From: Arthrobacter psychrochitiniphilus
GTDB taxonomy: Bacteria; Actinomycetota; Actinomycetes; Actinomycetales; Micrococcaceae
Length of the DNA stretch: 64,000 nt
Assembly: GCF_003185915.1 (NCBI RefSeq)
Contig: NZ_QHLZ01000004.1
Location: forward strand, 186,001-250,000
Reading direction: 5' to 3'
Shown: in pieces, positions 52,289 through 61,624 of the stretch
How the letters are laid out: every line of letters starts with the position of its first letter
How positions within the stretch are numbered: position 1 is the first letter of the stretch
Notes under the pieces: model-generated
The model's input: the letters and a program-made list of their open reading frames with translations, nothing else
Databases searched by the model: none
What the model was told of the DNA's origin: nothing
Translations under genes and position numbers: made by a program

Positions 52289-53148
52289 TGGGACGTCAGC
52301 GCACACCAAAAAATGTTGCGGCCGAGCCTGAGCCCGGCATCAGAGGGCCCGTGGCCGGAACCTTCTCAACCGATACCGGCACGGCGGTACTGATTCCCGA
52401 CGGCGACAACCCCAACGGCTGGCTCCTCCTGCTCAATGGCGTACAAAGTTCCCACGTTGACCTGGCCGACCCGCTGCGTCTGGACTTTGAATACATGCGC
52501 TGGATCATGGCGCTGGTGCAGGACCGCTGGAATGCCGGGGCAAATCTGCGCACGCTGAGCCTGGGTGGGGCGGCTTGCTCCATGCCGCGCTATCTGGTGG
52601 CCGCCTACCCGAACTCCCGCAACGTGGTGGTGGAGATTGACGGGAAGCTGGCCAACTACGTCCGGGAATGGTTTGATTTGCCCCGCGCGCCGCTGCTGAA
52701 GATCCGGGTGGGTGAGGCACGCGAAGTCACCGAATCGCTGACAGCGGGCAGCCGGGACCTGGTGATCCGGGATGTTTTTGCCGGGTCCAAGACGCCGTTT
52801 GCGCTGACCACAGCAGAATTTACCAGCGCCGCCAAGAATGTACTCATTCCCGGCGGCGTATATGTTGTTAACTGCGGTGACTCACCCGCGCTGGCCGTTG
52901 CGCGGCGCGAGGCCGCCACCATTGCGGGCGCATTCAAACACACCGTGATCATCGCGGACCCGCCCATGTTGAAGGGGCGCCGCTCCGGCAATGTCATCAT
53001 TGCTGGCAGCGACTCCCCACTGGGTGACGGCGCCGGATTGCCCCGGGCCCTTCTGGGCGGTGCCATGCCCGCTCAGCTGTGGGATGACAGTAAAGTACGC
53101 CAGTTTGGGCGCAGCGCCCTAGTGCTCAACGACGCCGAACCGCAGTAG
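52288..53148 (+). CDS. spermidine-synthase-like methyltransferase-fold protein
   Basis: 286 residues from ATG 52288. The fold is that of spermidine synthases and SAM enzymes: [27 protein letters not shown] in the N-terminal part, a glycine-rich loop [24 protein letters not shown], and [22 protein letters not shown]. In classical spermidine synthase the last motif contains the catalytic aspartate in a D(S/T)xDP context, which is not conserved here, so the polyamine activity is doubtful. The 3' end overlaps the convergent permease gene by 23 bases. Confidence 0.75.
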   Translation: MGRQRTPKNVAAEPEPGIRGPVAGTFSTDTGTAVLIPDGDNPNGWLLLLNGVQSSHVDLADPLRLDFEYMRWIMALVQDRWNAGANLRTLSLGGAACSMPRYLVAAYPNSRNVVVEIDGKLANYVREWFDLPRAPLLKIRVGEAREVTESLTAGSRDLVIRDVFAGSKTPFALTTAEFTSAAKNVLIPGGVYVVNCGDSPALAVARREAATIAGAFKHTVIIADPPMLKGRRSGNVIIAGSDSPLGDGAGLPRALLGGAMPAQLWDDSKVRQFGRSALVLNDAEPQ

Positions 53149-54589
53149 CTGCCTCTAGCGCCGGCTCCGGTACCTGGCTAGCCGCGGCGGCAGGCGGGGT
53201 TTCATCGAGAAGGACGGCCCGGCGTCGTCCATCACCACGGACCCACAGCCTAAAGGCAAGGGTCAGCAGCACCAGCCACGCCACCCCAACATAGAGTGCC
53301 ACCCGGGTGTCAGGGTAGATTCCCAACAGCACGATGATGCCCAGCATGAACACGCTTGTCAGGATCGAGGCGAGCGGCCAGAGCGGCACGGGGAAGGCGG
53401 AGGGGGCAAGGTTGTTGCGGGAGATCTCGCGCTTCATGGCCACATGCGAGGCCAGGATCATCATCCACACCCACACCGTTGCGAACGTGGCGATGGAGGC
53501 GATCAGCAAGAATACGTCCTCGGGGATGGTGGCGTTCAGGACCACGCCCACCAGTAGCACGCCCGTCATGAGCATGACGGTCATCCACGGCACTCCGCGT
53601 TTGGAAATACGGCCAAAGGCGGCGGGTGCGTGGCCTTGTTGGGAGAGGCCGAACAGGACGCGACCGGCGCCGAAGATATCGCTATTGATGGCCGAGAGAG
53701 CCGCCGTGATGACTACTGCGTTGAGGATGTGCGCAGCCAAGGGAATGCCCAGGGAATCAAAAATTTGGACGAAGGGGCTGGTCTCGCCCGTGATGTCATT
53801 CCACGGGATCAGGCTCATCAGCACGCCCAACGTCAGAACATAGAAGAGCAAAATACGCACCGGAACGGTGTTGACGGCCGCCGGGATCGACTTGCCGGGA
53901 TCCTTCGCCTCGCCAGCCGTCACACCAATGGTTTCAATGCCGCCAAAGGCAAACATGACCACGGCGAACGCGGCCAGCAACCCCACCCAGCCGTTGGGCA
54001 GGAATCCGCCATTGTTTACAAGATTGCCCAGGCCCGAAACCGCCTGTGCGCCGTCCATGTGGAAACCGAAAATTATAATGGCCACTCCGCCGGCGATCAT
54101 GGCGAGGATGGCCGAGACCTTGATGAGGGAGAACCAAAATTCCAGCTCGCCGAACACCTTCACGCTGAGCAGGTTGATGGCGGCCAGGAAGAAGATGATG
54201 GCCAGAACCCAGATCCAGCGCGGGACATCCTGGAACCAGAAGCCCATGTAGATGCTGAAGGCCGTGACATCGGCAATGGCCACGATGGCCATCTCAAAAA
54301 CATAGGTCCAGCCGGTGATGAATCCTGCTAGTGGGCCTAGATAGCGGCTGGCATATTGGCCAAAGGAGCCGGATACGGGGTGCCGGACGGCGAGTTCACC
54401 CAGGGCGCGCATGACCATGAAGACTGCCGCGCCGGCAATGATGTACGCCAGCAGGACGCCCGGGCCGGCCTTTTGGATGGCACTCGAGGAGCCGTAGAAC
54501 AAGCCCGTGCCGATGGCTGAGCCCAACGCCATGAAGCGGATATGGCGGGCGTTCAGGCCGCGGGTAAGTGCGGATCCCTTGGAGTTCAT
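53126..54589 (-). CDS. amino acid permease of the AAT/APC family, candidate histidine permease
   Basis: 487 residues with 12 membrane segments. The family opening [25 protein letters not shown] and the loop [23 protein letters not shown] are typical of the AAT group (ProY, HisP, AroP-like). AAGG lies eight bases before ATG 54589. Because it is divergent from the IclR regulator and close to hutH and hutG, histidine is the most likely substrate; this is inference from position. Confidence 0.82.
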   Translation of the reverse strand: MNSKGSALTRGLNARHIRFMALGSAIGTGLFYGSSSAIQKAGPGVLLAYIIAGAAVFMVMRALGELAVRHPVSGSFGQYASRYLGPLAGFITGWTYVFEMAIVAIADVTAFSIYMGFWFQDVPRWIWVLAIIFFLAAINLLSVKVFGELEFWFSLIKVSAILAMIAGGVAIIIFGFHMDGAQAVSGLGNLVNNGGFLPNGWVGLLAAFAVVMFAFGGIETIGVTAGEAKDPGKSIPAAVNTVPVRILLFYVLTLGVLMSLIPWNDITGETSPFVQIFDSLGIPLAAHILNAVVITAALSAINSDIFGAGRVLFGLSQQGHAPAAFGRISKRGVPWMTVMLMTGVLLVGVVLNATIPEDVFLLIASIATFATVWVWMMILASHVAMKREISRNNLAPSAFPVPLWPLASILTSVFMLGIIVLLGIYPDTRVALYVGVAWLVLLTLAFRLWVRGDGRRRAVLLDETPPAAAASQVPEPALEAATAVRRR

Positions 54590-54724
54590 GAGTGAGCCTT
54601 CTCACGCAGCGCGAATGGTGTGCTGCGTCATTGTCAAAGCAAATGGCGTGGCAAGCCTCACTCATCTGCCGGTTTCTGGGCCGAAAGTGTCCTCAGCATC
54701 CCGATATTCTGGGATTTCAGACGC

Positions 54725-54739
54725 CAATATTCTATATTG
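54725..54739. promoter_or_regulatory. inverted repeat between the permease and iclR genes
   Basis: CAATAT-TCT-ATATTG, 6-bp arms with a 3-base spacer, in an A/T-rich stretch that also contains another ATATTCT at 54704-54710. It is a candidate operator of the IclR-type regulator for both divergent genes. Confidence 0.5.
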
Positions 54740-54780
54740 TGGAAAGAGTCATGGCGATTTGCGCCGACGATGAGGGGATC

Positions 54781-55575
54781 ATGACAAACACTGAGCTTAA
54801 GCCTTCCAAGGTCCCTGCCGCAGAGAACACTTTGCGGATACTGAAACTACTCTCCTCCAAGCGTGGACCGCTGGCGGCTTCCACCATTGCCACTACCTTG
54901 GAACTGCCCCGATCCAGTGTCTACCACCTGCTGGGGGTAATGGAGCAAAGCGGCTTTGTTATGCATCTGCACGAGGAGCAGCGCTACGGATTGGGTGTTG
55001 CCGCCTTTGAGCTCAGCAGCGCCTATTCACGGCAAGAGCCCTTGTCCCGGCTGGGGAGGCCGCTGCTCGCGGCGCTCGTAGACAAGCTTGGAGAAAGCGC
55101 CCACCTGGCAGTCCTGCATGGGCGTGATGTCCTGTACATCGTCGAGGAACGGGCCAAACACCGGCCCTCCTTGGTGACCGACGTGGGGGTGCGGCTTCCC
55201 AGTCACCTCACGGCTACCGGCCGAGCAATTCTGGCCGCTCTGCCCAAGTCCCAGGTTCGGGCACTGTACCCCAACGCGGCAGCCTTTAGCTCCCTGACCG
55301 AAGTGCCGGCCCCCATTGCCAAGTACTCCACACTGTCCGCCCATCTAGATCAGGTGCGGCTCCGCGGCTACTCCACCGAGAACGGAGAGATCTCGGACGG
55401 GTTCGGCTCGGTGGCGGCTGCGGTCACTGATCATCTCGGCTGGCCCGTGGCTGCTGTGGCCGTGACGTTTCTGGAGGAAAAGGTTCCGGCAGAGAAGTGG
55501 CCGGATCTTGCGGCGCACGTCATCAAGGTTGCCGGGGAACTCTCGGTGCGGATCTACGGGCGCCGCGAAGGCTGA
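54781..55575 (+). CDS. IclR-family transcriptional regulator, probably of histidine utilisation
   Basis: 264 residues from ATG 54781, preceded by GAGGGG; an alternative ATG ten codons earlier (54751) has GGAAAG. The N-terminal winged helix (ENTLRILKLLSSKRGPLAASTIATTLELPRSSVYHLL) and the IclR effector domain (HLTATGRAILAAL, GYSTENGEISDGFGSVAAAV) are complete. Flanked by the permease and hutH, it probably senses histidine or urocanate. Confidence 0.88.
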   Translation: MTNTELKPSKVPAAENTLRILKLLSSKRGPLAASTIATTLELPRSSVYHLLGVMEQSGFVMHLHEEQRYGLGVAAFELSSAYSRQEPLSRLGRPLLAALVDKLGESAHLAVLHGRDVLYIVEERAKHRPSLVTDVGVRLPSHLTATGRAILAALPKSQVRALYPNAAAFSSLTEVPAPIAKYSTLSAHLDQVRLRGYSTENGEISDGFGSVAAAVTDHLGWPVAAVAVTFLEEKVPAEKWPDLAAHVIKVAGELSVRIYGRREG

Positions 55576-55596
55576 ATAGTAGGTCTCCGGGCGCGC

Positions 55597-55660
55597 GCGG
55601 AGGTCGTTGTTAAGATTGGAGGCCTGTGGACAGGCCTCCAATCTTAACAACGACCTCCGC
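55597..55660. repeat. long perfect hairpin, copy 2 of a repeated palindrome
   Basis: Two 31-base arms (55597-55627 and 55630-55660) pair without mismatch around a GG tip. The sequence is that of the hairpin at 15764-15825 except for two positions per arm, each changed together with its partner, and for the inverted tip. It lies between iclR and hutH, both on the plus strand. Confidence 0.85.
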
Positions 55661-55772
55661 AGCATTTGCAGGTGTCTGAAATTCCGGACAGTGGGTCGGT
55701 AAAGGCGCTGATTTCCGCACAGTTAGGGGCCATAGTAGAGAACAAGACCACCGTGCTATGTAAGGACCCGCC

Positions 55773-57338
55773 ATGAGCGCCACCACCGAAACCGTCACCC
55801 TCAGCTCTTCAGGGGTCACCCCCGAGGACGTCATTGCCGTGGCCCGCCACAACGCAAAGGTGGTGCTCAGAGCGGAGGCGCTGACCGGCGTCGAACGGGT
55901 GCGGGCTCATGTGGAAAAGCTGGCGCACTCAGAGACCCCCTCCTACGGCATCTCTACAGGCTTTGGTGCCCTCGCCAACCGCCACATCCCCACTGATATG
56001 CGCACGCAGCTGCAAAAATCGCTAATCCGCTCCCACTCCGCCGGCATGGGTCCGGCCGTGGAGCGCGAGGTGGTGCGTGCCCTGATGTTCCTGCGCGCCA
56101 AGACCCTGGCCAGCGGGCGGACCGGTGTGCGGGCCGTTGTGGTGACCACCATGGTGGATGTGCTCAACGCCGGGATCACGCCCGTGGTGCGCGAATTCGG
56201 CTCGCTTGGCTGCTCGGGGGACCTTGCCCCGCTCTCGCACTGCGCGCTGGTGCTCATGGGCGAAGGGGAGGCGGCCGGGCCCGACGGCGTCATCCGCCCC
56301 GTGCCCGAACTGCTCGCCGAGGCCGGGATCACGCCCATTGAGCTGGCCGAAAAAGAAGGCCTGGCGCTGGTCAACGGCACCGACGGCATGCTCGGCATGC
56401 TGCTCATGGCCATCGCTGATTTGAAAATGCTCCTGACCACGGCGGACATCACCGCCGCGCTCAGTGTGGAGGGCTTGCTGGGGACCGATCAGGTTTTTGT
56501 GCCCGAGCTGCACATGGAGCTGCGCCCGCACCCAGGCCAGGCTCTCAGCGCGGACAACATGCTGCGCGTGCTGGCGAACTCGCCCATCGTCGCCTCGCAC
56601 CGTGTGGGCGACTCCCGCGTGCAGGACGCCTACTCGCTGCGTTGCGCCCCGCAGGTGGCCGGCGCCGCCCGGGACACCGTGGATCACGCGCTCATGGTGG
56701 CCACCCGGGAGCTCGCCGCCTCGATCGACAACCCCGTGGTGCTCCCTGATGGCCGCGTATCCTCCAATGGAAACTTCCACGGCGCACCGGTGGCCTACGT
56801 GCTGGACTTCCTCGCTATTGTGTCCGCCGACGTCGCCTCGATCGCCGAGCGCCGCACCGACCGCATGCTAGACCCCGCCCGCAGCCACGGCCTGCCCGCG
56901 TTCCTGGCCGGGGACCCTGGGGTGGATTCGGGCCTCATGATCGCCCAATACACGCAGGCCGGCCTGGTCTCTGACTCCAAACGCCTGGCCGTGCCCGCCT
57001 CCGTGGACTCCATCCCCAGCTCCGCCATGCAGGAGGATCACGTTTCCATGGGCTGGCATGCCGCCCGGAAGCTGCGCCGCTCCGTGGAAAATCTGCGCCG
57101 GGTCCTAGCGATTGAGCTGGTCACAGCCACCCGCGCCATTGACATGCGTACGTCCTTGTCCGGCGGCGTTTTGCTCCCCGGTCCGGCTGGCGCCGCCGTA
57201 CTTGAGGTGCTTCGGGCAACCGTGCCGGGACCGGGTGCCGACCGTTTCCTCTCGCCCGAACTTGAGGAAGCCGACCGTTTGGTAGGCTCCGGCGCCATCC
57301 GTGCAGCAGCGGAAACTGCCACGGGTCCGCTGAACTAG
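55773..57338 (+). CDS. hutH: histidine ammonia-lyase
   Basis: 521 residues, AAGGA seven bases before ATG 55773. It deaminates histidine to urocanate. The catalytic tyrosine Y58 is in SYGISTGFG. The residues forming the MIO cofactor are Cys147-Ser148-Gly149 (GSLGCSGDLAPLSH) instead of the common Ala-Ser-Gly. The ending with REDHVSMGWHAA-type segment (QEDHVSMGWHAARKL) is present. hutU and hutI are not in the window. Confidence 0.95.
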   Translation: MSATTETVTLSSSGVTPEDVIAVARHNAKVVLRAEALTGVERVRAHVEKLAHSETPSYGISTGFGALANRHIPTDMRTQLQKSLIRSHSAGMGPAVEREVVRALMFLRAKTLASGRTGVRAVVVTTMVDVLNAGITPVVREFGSLGCSGDLAPLSHCALVLMGEGEAAGPDGVIRPVPELLAEAGITPIELAEKEGLALVNGTDGMLGMLLMAIADLKMLLTTADITAALSVEGLLGTDQVFVPELHMELRPHPGQALSADNMLRVLANSPIVASHRVGDSRVQDAYSLRCAPQVAGAARDTVDHALMVATRELAASIDNPVVLPDGRVSSNGNFHGAPVAYVLDFLAIVSADVASIAERRTDRMLDPARSHGLPAFLAGDPGVDSGLMIAQYTQAGLVSDSKRLAVPASVDSIPSSAMQEDHVSMGWHAARKLRRSVENLRRVLAIELVTATRAIDMRTSLSGGVLLPGPAGAAVLEVLRATVPGPGADRFLSPELEEADRLVGSGAIRAAAETATGPLN

Positions 57339-57346
57339 GCGCGGGT

Positions 57347-57371
57347 GGGGCACGGAACGTGAAAGTGCCCC
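57347..57371. terminator. bidirectional hairpin between hutH and hutG
   Basis: GGGGCAC (57347-57353) pairs with GTGCCCC (57365-57371) in the 36-base gap between the convergent genes. Confidence 0.6.
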
Positions 57372-57374
57372 GCC

Positions 57375-58361
57375 TTAGCGCAGCAGTGTGTCGATCAGCC
57401 GAGCGGCCACCTTCGCGGTGCGGTTGTCAACGTCAAATTCGGGGTTAAGCTCCGCCACATCACAGTGGAACAACTTCCCGCTCGCGGCCACCTGGCGGCA
57501 TATGGCGGCGATGATTGCCAGTGGTACCCCGTAGGCTGCGGGTGCGCTGACGCCGGGGGCCACGGCTGCGGGCATCACATCCAGGTCGATCGTGAGGTAC
57601 ACAATATCCACGGTCTCCAAAAATGAGGACACAAACCCTTCCGTGCGTTCCGCTGAGCAATCCTCATCCAGCAGGTACTTCACCTCGAGTTCATGCGCCG
57701 TATCGAAGAGGGCCCGGGTGTTGTTGGGTTCACTGATGCCCACGACGGCGTAGTTCAGTTCCCGCCCAGCGGCGGCTTCCGCGCGGGCCATCTGCAGGAA
57801 CGGTGTGCCGGAGCTGGGTACTGGGGCCTCGCGCAGGTCAAAGTGGGCGTCCAGGTTCAGCACACCGAGACGGGCGCCGTTGGTGAACGCCGCAGTGCCC
57901 GCAACACCTAGGTAACTGGCATACGCGGTTTCGTGCCCGCCGCCCAGCACACAGGTGAGGTATCCGGCGTCGAGCATGGCTGTCAGAGCAGCGCCGCAGC
58001 GGGCCTGGCCGTCCTCTAAGGAGTCACCGGAGACCACAATGTCTCCGGCGTCAGTTACTTCCCGGGTGCCATGGAAGGCGAGCGAGCCCAGAGCGGCGCG
58101 GAGGGCTGCGGGGCCGGTGGCGGCGCCCGTGCGGCCGTGATTGCGGGCAACGCCGGCGTGGGAGGCGAAACCCAGCAGTGCAGCGGGGCCGGGCAGCGAG
58201 GCATTCAGCGAGGCGGTGTTCAAGGACGGGGCGTCCGGGGATGCGGAGGTGGCAGCAATGGCGACAGTCTGCCACCAGCGGCGGTGGGCGGGGGATTCGC
58301 CGTCGTTCCGGCCGGTCCATGCCGTGGCGGGTATATCAACGGAGAGCGTAGAAAAGTCCAT
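57375..58361 (-). CDS. hutG: formimidoylglutamase (ureohydrolase family)
   Basis: 328 residues from ATG 58361, chosen because TTGGCT lies six bases upstream and because the family N-terminus TGRNDGESPAHRRWWQTV then lies near residue 17; a longer frame starts 24 codons earlier. Manganese ligands are in LGGGHETAYAS, LNLDAHFDLRE and LTIDLDVMP. It splits formimidoylglutamate to glutamate and formamide, the last step of one histidine route. Agmatinase or arginase cannot be excluded but the start region and hutH argue for HutG. Confidence 0.88.
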   Translation of the reverse strand: MDFSTLSVDIPATAWTGRNDGESPAHRRWWQTVAIAATSASPDAPSLNTASLNASLPGPAALLGFASHAGVARNHGRTGAATGPAALRAALGSLAFHGTREVTDAGDIVVSGDSLEDGQARCGAALTAMLDAGYLTCVLGGGHETAYASYLGVAGTAAFTNGARLGVLNLDAHFDLREAPVPSSGTPFLQMARAEAAAGRELNYAVVGISEPNNTRALFDTAHELEVKYLLDEDCSAERTEGFVSSFLETVDIVYLTIDLDVMPAAVAPGVSAPAAYGVPLAIIAAICRQVAASGKLFHCDVAELNPEFDVDNRTAKVAARLIDTLLR

Positions 58362-58448
58362 GTGCCAAGCCAACCCCATGCCCTGGGACAACGCCAGCGG
58401 TCCTCGGGTATGGGCGTCTCCCATCACAGACACCCATTAAAATGAAAT

Positions 58449-58507
58449 CGAGTACACAAGCTGGTGGACCGAAACTACACGATTCGGTCCACCAACTTAC
58501 GTACTCG
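58449..58507 (-). terminator. hairpin terminator after the purine permease gene
   Basis: Inner stem TGGTGGACCGAA (58462-58473) with TTCGGTCCACCA (58483-58494); outer CGAGTAC (58449-58455) with GTACTCG (58501-58507), interrupted by a partly mismatched segment. It lies 13 bases after the permease stop on the minus strand. Confidence 0.65.
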
Positions 58508-58519
58508 AGGGTGGTGCGG

Positions 58520-59974
58520 TTACCCGATGCCGAACAGGGCTTCCACCGTGCCGATGCCGAAGAACAGCAGGAACGCCGCAGCAACAGCCCACATCAGGGG
58601 GTGAATTTCCTTGGCTCGGCCCTGGAATACGCGGATCAGCACGAAGGCGATGAACCCGGCACCGATGCCATTGGCAATGGAGTAGGTGAACGGCATGAGG
58701 GTGAACGTCAGGAAGGCCGGGATGCCGATTCCCCAATCGGACCAATCGATCTTGCCCACCTGGGAAACCATCATGAAACCGACCACAACAAGGGCCGGGG
58801 CCACTGCTTCAAAGGGGACCAATTTAATCAGCGGCGTGACGAACATGGCCAGCAGCAGGAGCAGGCCCGTCACGATGGAGGCCAGACCCGTACGGGCGCC
58901 CTCACCAATACCGGCACCGGATTCCACATAAATCTGGTTAGAGGATGCGGATGCGCCACCTCCGGCGATCGCACCGAACGCGTCAACAAGCAGTACGCGG
59001 TCCACGTTGGGGATGGTGCCGTCTTCACGCAGTGATCCGGCCTCGGCGGCCAGACCCACCATGGTGCCCATGGCGTCAAAGAAGATGCTCAGCAAAATCA
59101 CAAAGGCGAGCAGCAGGGCAGCAATCGCCCCCAATTTGCTGAAAGCGCCGAAGATATTGACCTGGCCAATGAGGGACAAGTCAGGCAGGGACCACTGCGA
59201 GAGCTGCGGGACCACCAGTGACCAGCCCTGCGGGTTGGACGTGGTTCCGTCGAAGGACGGGCCAATGTGGAGAGTCATTTCCAAGATGTTGGCCAGGACG
59301 GTGGAGACCACGATGCCGATCAGGATGGCGCCCTTGACCTTGCGCACCACCAGGGCGATGGTCAGGATCAGCCCAACAATGAAGACCAGCGTGGGCCAGC
59401 CCAGCAGTTTGCCGTCAAAACCCAGTCCCACAGGAACCGTGGTGCCAGCAACGTCCGGAATACGGCGCACAAAGCCGGCATTGACCAGGCCAATGAGCGC
59501 AATGAACATGCCGATGCCCACCACAATGGCGATTTTTAGCCCTTCAGGCACCGCCTTGAACACCGCTGTTCTAAAGCCCGTGAGTACCAAGATGAACATG
59601 GTGATACCGGAGAGAACCACCAGGCCCATCATGTCCGGCCAGGTCAGGCCCGGGTTCGTGGCAACCGTGACGGCCACAAATGCGTTGACGCCCAAGCCCG
59701 CTGCAAGGGCGAAGGGGTGCTTGGCCCAGGCGCCCATGAGGATGGTCAGGATGCCGGCCACAAAGGCGGTGACAGCGGCAACGCGCTCCAGGCCCAGCTC
59801 ACCGCCTGCGGAATCTGCGCCGCCCAGGATCAGCGGGTTCAGGACCACAATGTAGCTCATCGCGAAGAACGTGGCGAAACCGCCGCGGATTTCCCGCGAA
59901 TAGTTCGAGCCACGCTCGGTGATCATGAAATACTTGTCGACCGCAGACAGGCGCGGTGCCGTCTTCGTTGCCAT
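58520..59974 (-). CDS. NCS2 family purine permease (AzgA-like)
   Basis: 484 residues with about 13 membrane segments. The opening SREIRGGFATFFAMSYIVVLNPLIL and the later IFFDAMGTMVGLAAEAGSL followed by GAIAGGGASASSNQIYVESG are typical of the AzgA (adenine/guanine/hypoxanthine) branch of NCS2. GGAAGG precedes ATG 59974. No purine riboswitch is recognisable in the 260 bases upstream. Confidence 0.9.
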   Translation of the reverse strand: MATKTAPRLSAVDKYFMITERGSNYSREIRGGFATFFAMSYIVVLNPLILGGADSAGGELGLERVAAVTAFVAGILTILMGAWAKHPFALAAGLGVNAFVAVTVATNPGLTWPDMMGLVVLSGITMFILVLTGFRTAVFKAVPEGLKIAIVVGIGMFIALIGLVNAGFVRRIPDVAGTTVPVGLGFDGKLLGWPTLVFIVGLILTIALVVRKVKGAILIGIVVSTVLANILEMTLHIGPSFDGTTSNPQGWSLVVPQLSQWSLPDLSLIGQVNIFGAFSKLGAIAALLLAFVILLSIFFDAMGTMVGLAAEAGSLREDGTIPNVDRVLLVDAFGAIAGGGASASSNQIYVESGAGIGEGARTGLASIVTGLLLLLAMFVTPLIKLVPFEAVAPALVVVGFMMVSQVGKIDWSDWGIGIPAFLTFTLMPFTYSIANGIGAGFIAFVLIRVFQGRAKEIHPLMWAVAAAFLLFFGIGTVEALFGIG

Positions 59975-60234
59975 GGGGAGCCTTCCAGGGAAGTGAAAAA
60001 AGATTTAAGTTAACCGAGGAAATAATAGCCCGTAATGGTGGCGCGTACTTATTAGGCGCTGGCTTGGATTTCTAACTCCTAGGCTGACCGCGGCGGTAGT
60101 TGGCTTGGGTGCCCCGCCAGGCGCTGTGGGGCGAACTCCCATAATGCTGGGATACCGTGGGGTGGCATTCTCCAACGAGTAAAGGAACTTTTGCTGTGAT
60201 TTCTCGCATAGGCCACCGACAGGGTGAGATTAAC

Positions 60235-60807
60235 ATGACATCAAAATCATTGCTGGGCCGATCATTGGCGGGCCTGTTGACGCTTCTGCTGGTCTTTTTT
60301 GGTACCGCCACGGCGGCTTTTGCCCACGATTCCGTGACGGAGACTTCACCCTCTGACGGTTCCACCGTGGCCACAGTTCCCGAGAAGATTCAGATCACCA
60401 TGAGCAATTCCCCTGCCGTCATTGGTTCCCAAGTTCTGGTCCTTGACGCGGCAGGAGATAATTGGGGGGTAGGTGAGGTGGAGGTGTTGGACACCATCGC
60501 GACCCAAGCAGTGCGTCCGGGGGCGCCCGCTGGAAAGTACACCGTGAAATGGCGGCTAGTGTCCTCTGACTCACACCCCATTGAAGGTACCTTTGGGTTC
60601 ACCGCTACCTCCGCCGGCACGGCTTCTGGTCAAGGCGCGGGCGCCGGCCCCGTGGTGTCCGTCCAGGCTGAACCGGAAACCCCTGGCGAAACGGTGCCGG
60701 ATAGCCCCGCAGTGCCCTGGTCCATCATTGGCCTTGCCGTTGTCCTGGTGGGTGTAGTGGTGGCCATGGTGGTTGTTGCCCGCCGCCGCCTTTCCAGCGA
60801 GGACTAG
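60235..60807 (+). CDS. CopC-domain copper resistance-like membrane-anchored protein
   Basis: 190 residues from ATG 60235, with GGTGAG six bases upstream; a GTG at 60196 with AAAGGA is an alternative giving 13 more residues. Signal peptide 1-30 ending AAFA, so the mature protein begins with His (HDSVTETSPSDGS), the copper ligand of CopC. The CopC beta-barrel spans about 31-125 (SSDSHPIEGTFGFT near its end), then a linker and a C-terminal membrane anchor (about 160-182). The partner domain CopD is not adjacent. Confidence 0.88.
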   Translation: MTSKSLLGRSLAGLLTLLLVFFGTATAAFAHDSVTETSPSDGSTVATVPEKIQITMSNSPAVIGSQVLVLDAAGDNWGVGEVEVLDTIATQAVRPGAPAGKYTVKWRLVSSDSHPIEGTFGFTATSAGTASGQGAGAGPVVSVQAEPETPGETVPDSPAVPWSIIGLAVVLVGVVVAMVVVARRRLSSED

Positions 60808-60823
60808 CCGCTGCGGTGAGGCT

Positions 60824-61513
60824 CTAAGCGGTGGCGGCCACGGAGCCCAGCTCCCGGGTTGCGATCCGGGCAGAGATGGACTGGCTGGCCCGTTTGGCTT
60901 GATGCAGGATTTCCTGAGTAGTGGGGATGGCAAGATCCCCTACACCTACGAGGTAGATCCCCAAGGCGTGCATGCCCGCCCGCACGTCAGTTGCGGTGGT
61001 CACGCCCACGCTGTGCAGGAGTCTGCGCAATTGGCTCAGGGCGCTGCGGGTGAAGACAACGCTGTGGGCCGTCAACATGCCGGTGGTTGTCTGTACTCGC
61101 CACTGGCGCTGAGACGGGGCCTCACCGTGATGCTGGGTAAATTCCAAGGCCTGGGTTGTTGGGCGTAGATCCAATTCATGGCGGCGGGCGTAGTGCTCAA
61201 GGAGCCGCACAATTTCGCTGCGCTCGTTCAGGGCGGTCAGGCTGATGCCTCCCGTGGTGGGTGCCAGCGGTGCCGGTGACTTCATGGGGCAGCCGCTATC
61301 CACCACTATGGTCTTGATGCCCTGCCGGTTGAGTTCGGCTGCTACGGCCAATGCCGAGAAACCGGAACCGATCACAATGGTGGTGGTGCTTTCAGGGGAT
61401 GTTCCCCGCTGCGCGGAGGCGCTGGTTGCTACCGTGCTGGCAGGTATCACGCTGGTACCTGCCAGTGGCACCAGATCAGCTCGTGGTGGGGCAACTTTGG
61501 GGGCATACATCAT
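60824..61513 (-). CDS. short FAD/NAD(P)-binding Rossmann-fold protein
   Basis: 229 residues, start ATG 61513 or the next codon; GAGGAG lies ten bases upstream. After a 45-residue disordered Ala/Thr/Ser-rich start comes a dinucleotide-binding fold IVIGSGFSALAVAAELNRQGIKTIVVDSG (GxGxxA at 49-54). The remainder resembles part of a flavoprotein monooxygenase but is too short for a complete one. It ends with GIYLVGVGDLAIPTTQEI, the usual second FAD-contact segment. Function unknown, perhaps redox partner of the neighbouring lactone oxidase. Confidence 0.6.
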   Translation of the reverse strand: MMYAPKVAPPRADLVPLAGTSVIPASTVATSASAQRGTSPESTTTIVIGSGFSALAVAAELNRQGIKTIVVDSGCPMKSPAPLAPTTGGISLTALNERSEIVRLLEHYARRHELDLRPTTQALEFTQHHGEAPSQRQWRVQTTTGMLTAHSVVFTRSALSQLRRLLHSVGVTTATDVRAGMHALGIYLVGVGDLAIPTTQEILHQAKRASQSISARIATRELGSVAATA

Positions 61514-61624
61514 AGCAAATGACTCCTCGAACGGTAGGAGAATTCACGGGTCGGTGCAGGCCATCAAAGCCTGCGCCGTAGGGCGGGTGCAACGGAAGGG
61601 GTTGCTCTGCACTGAGTTCAATAA

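Noticed and set aside
59975..60234. Purine riboswitch before the AzgA-like permease
   Set aside because: The conserved purine-aptamer loop sequences were not found on the minus strand.
60824..61513. Frameshifted remnant of a full flavoprotein
   Set aside because: The protein is short, but I see no continuation in another frame on either side, and it has a ribosome-binding site and intact ends, so I list it as a gene of unknown function.
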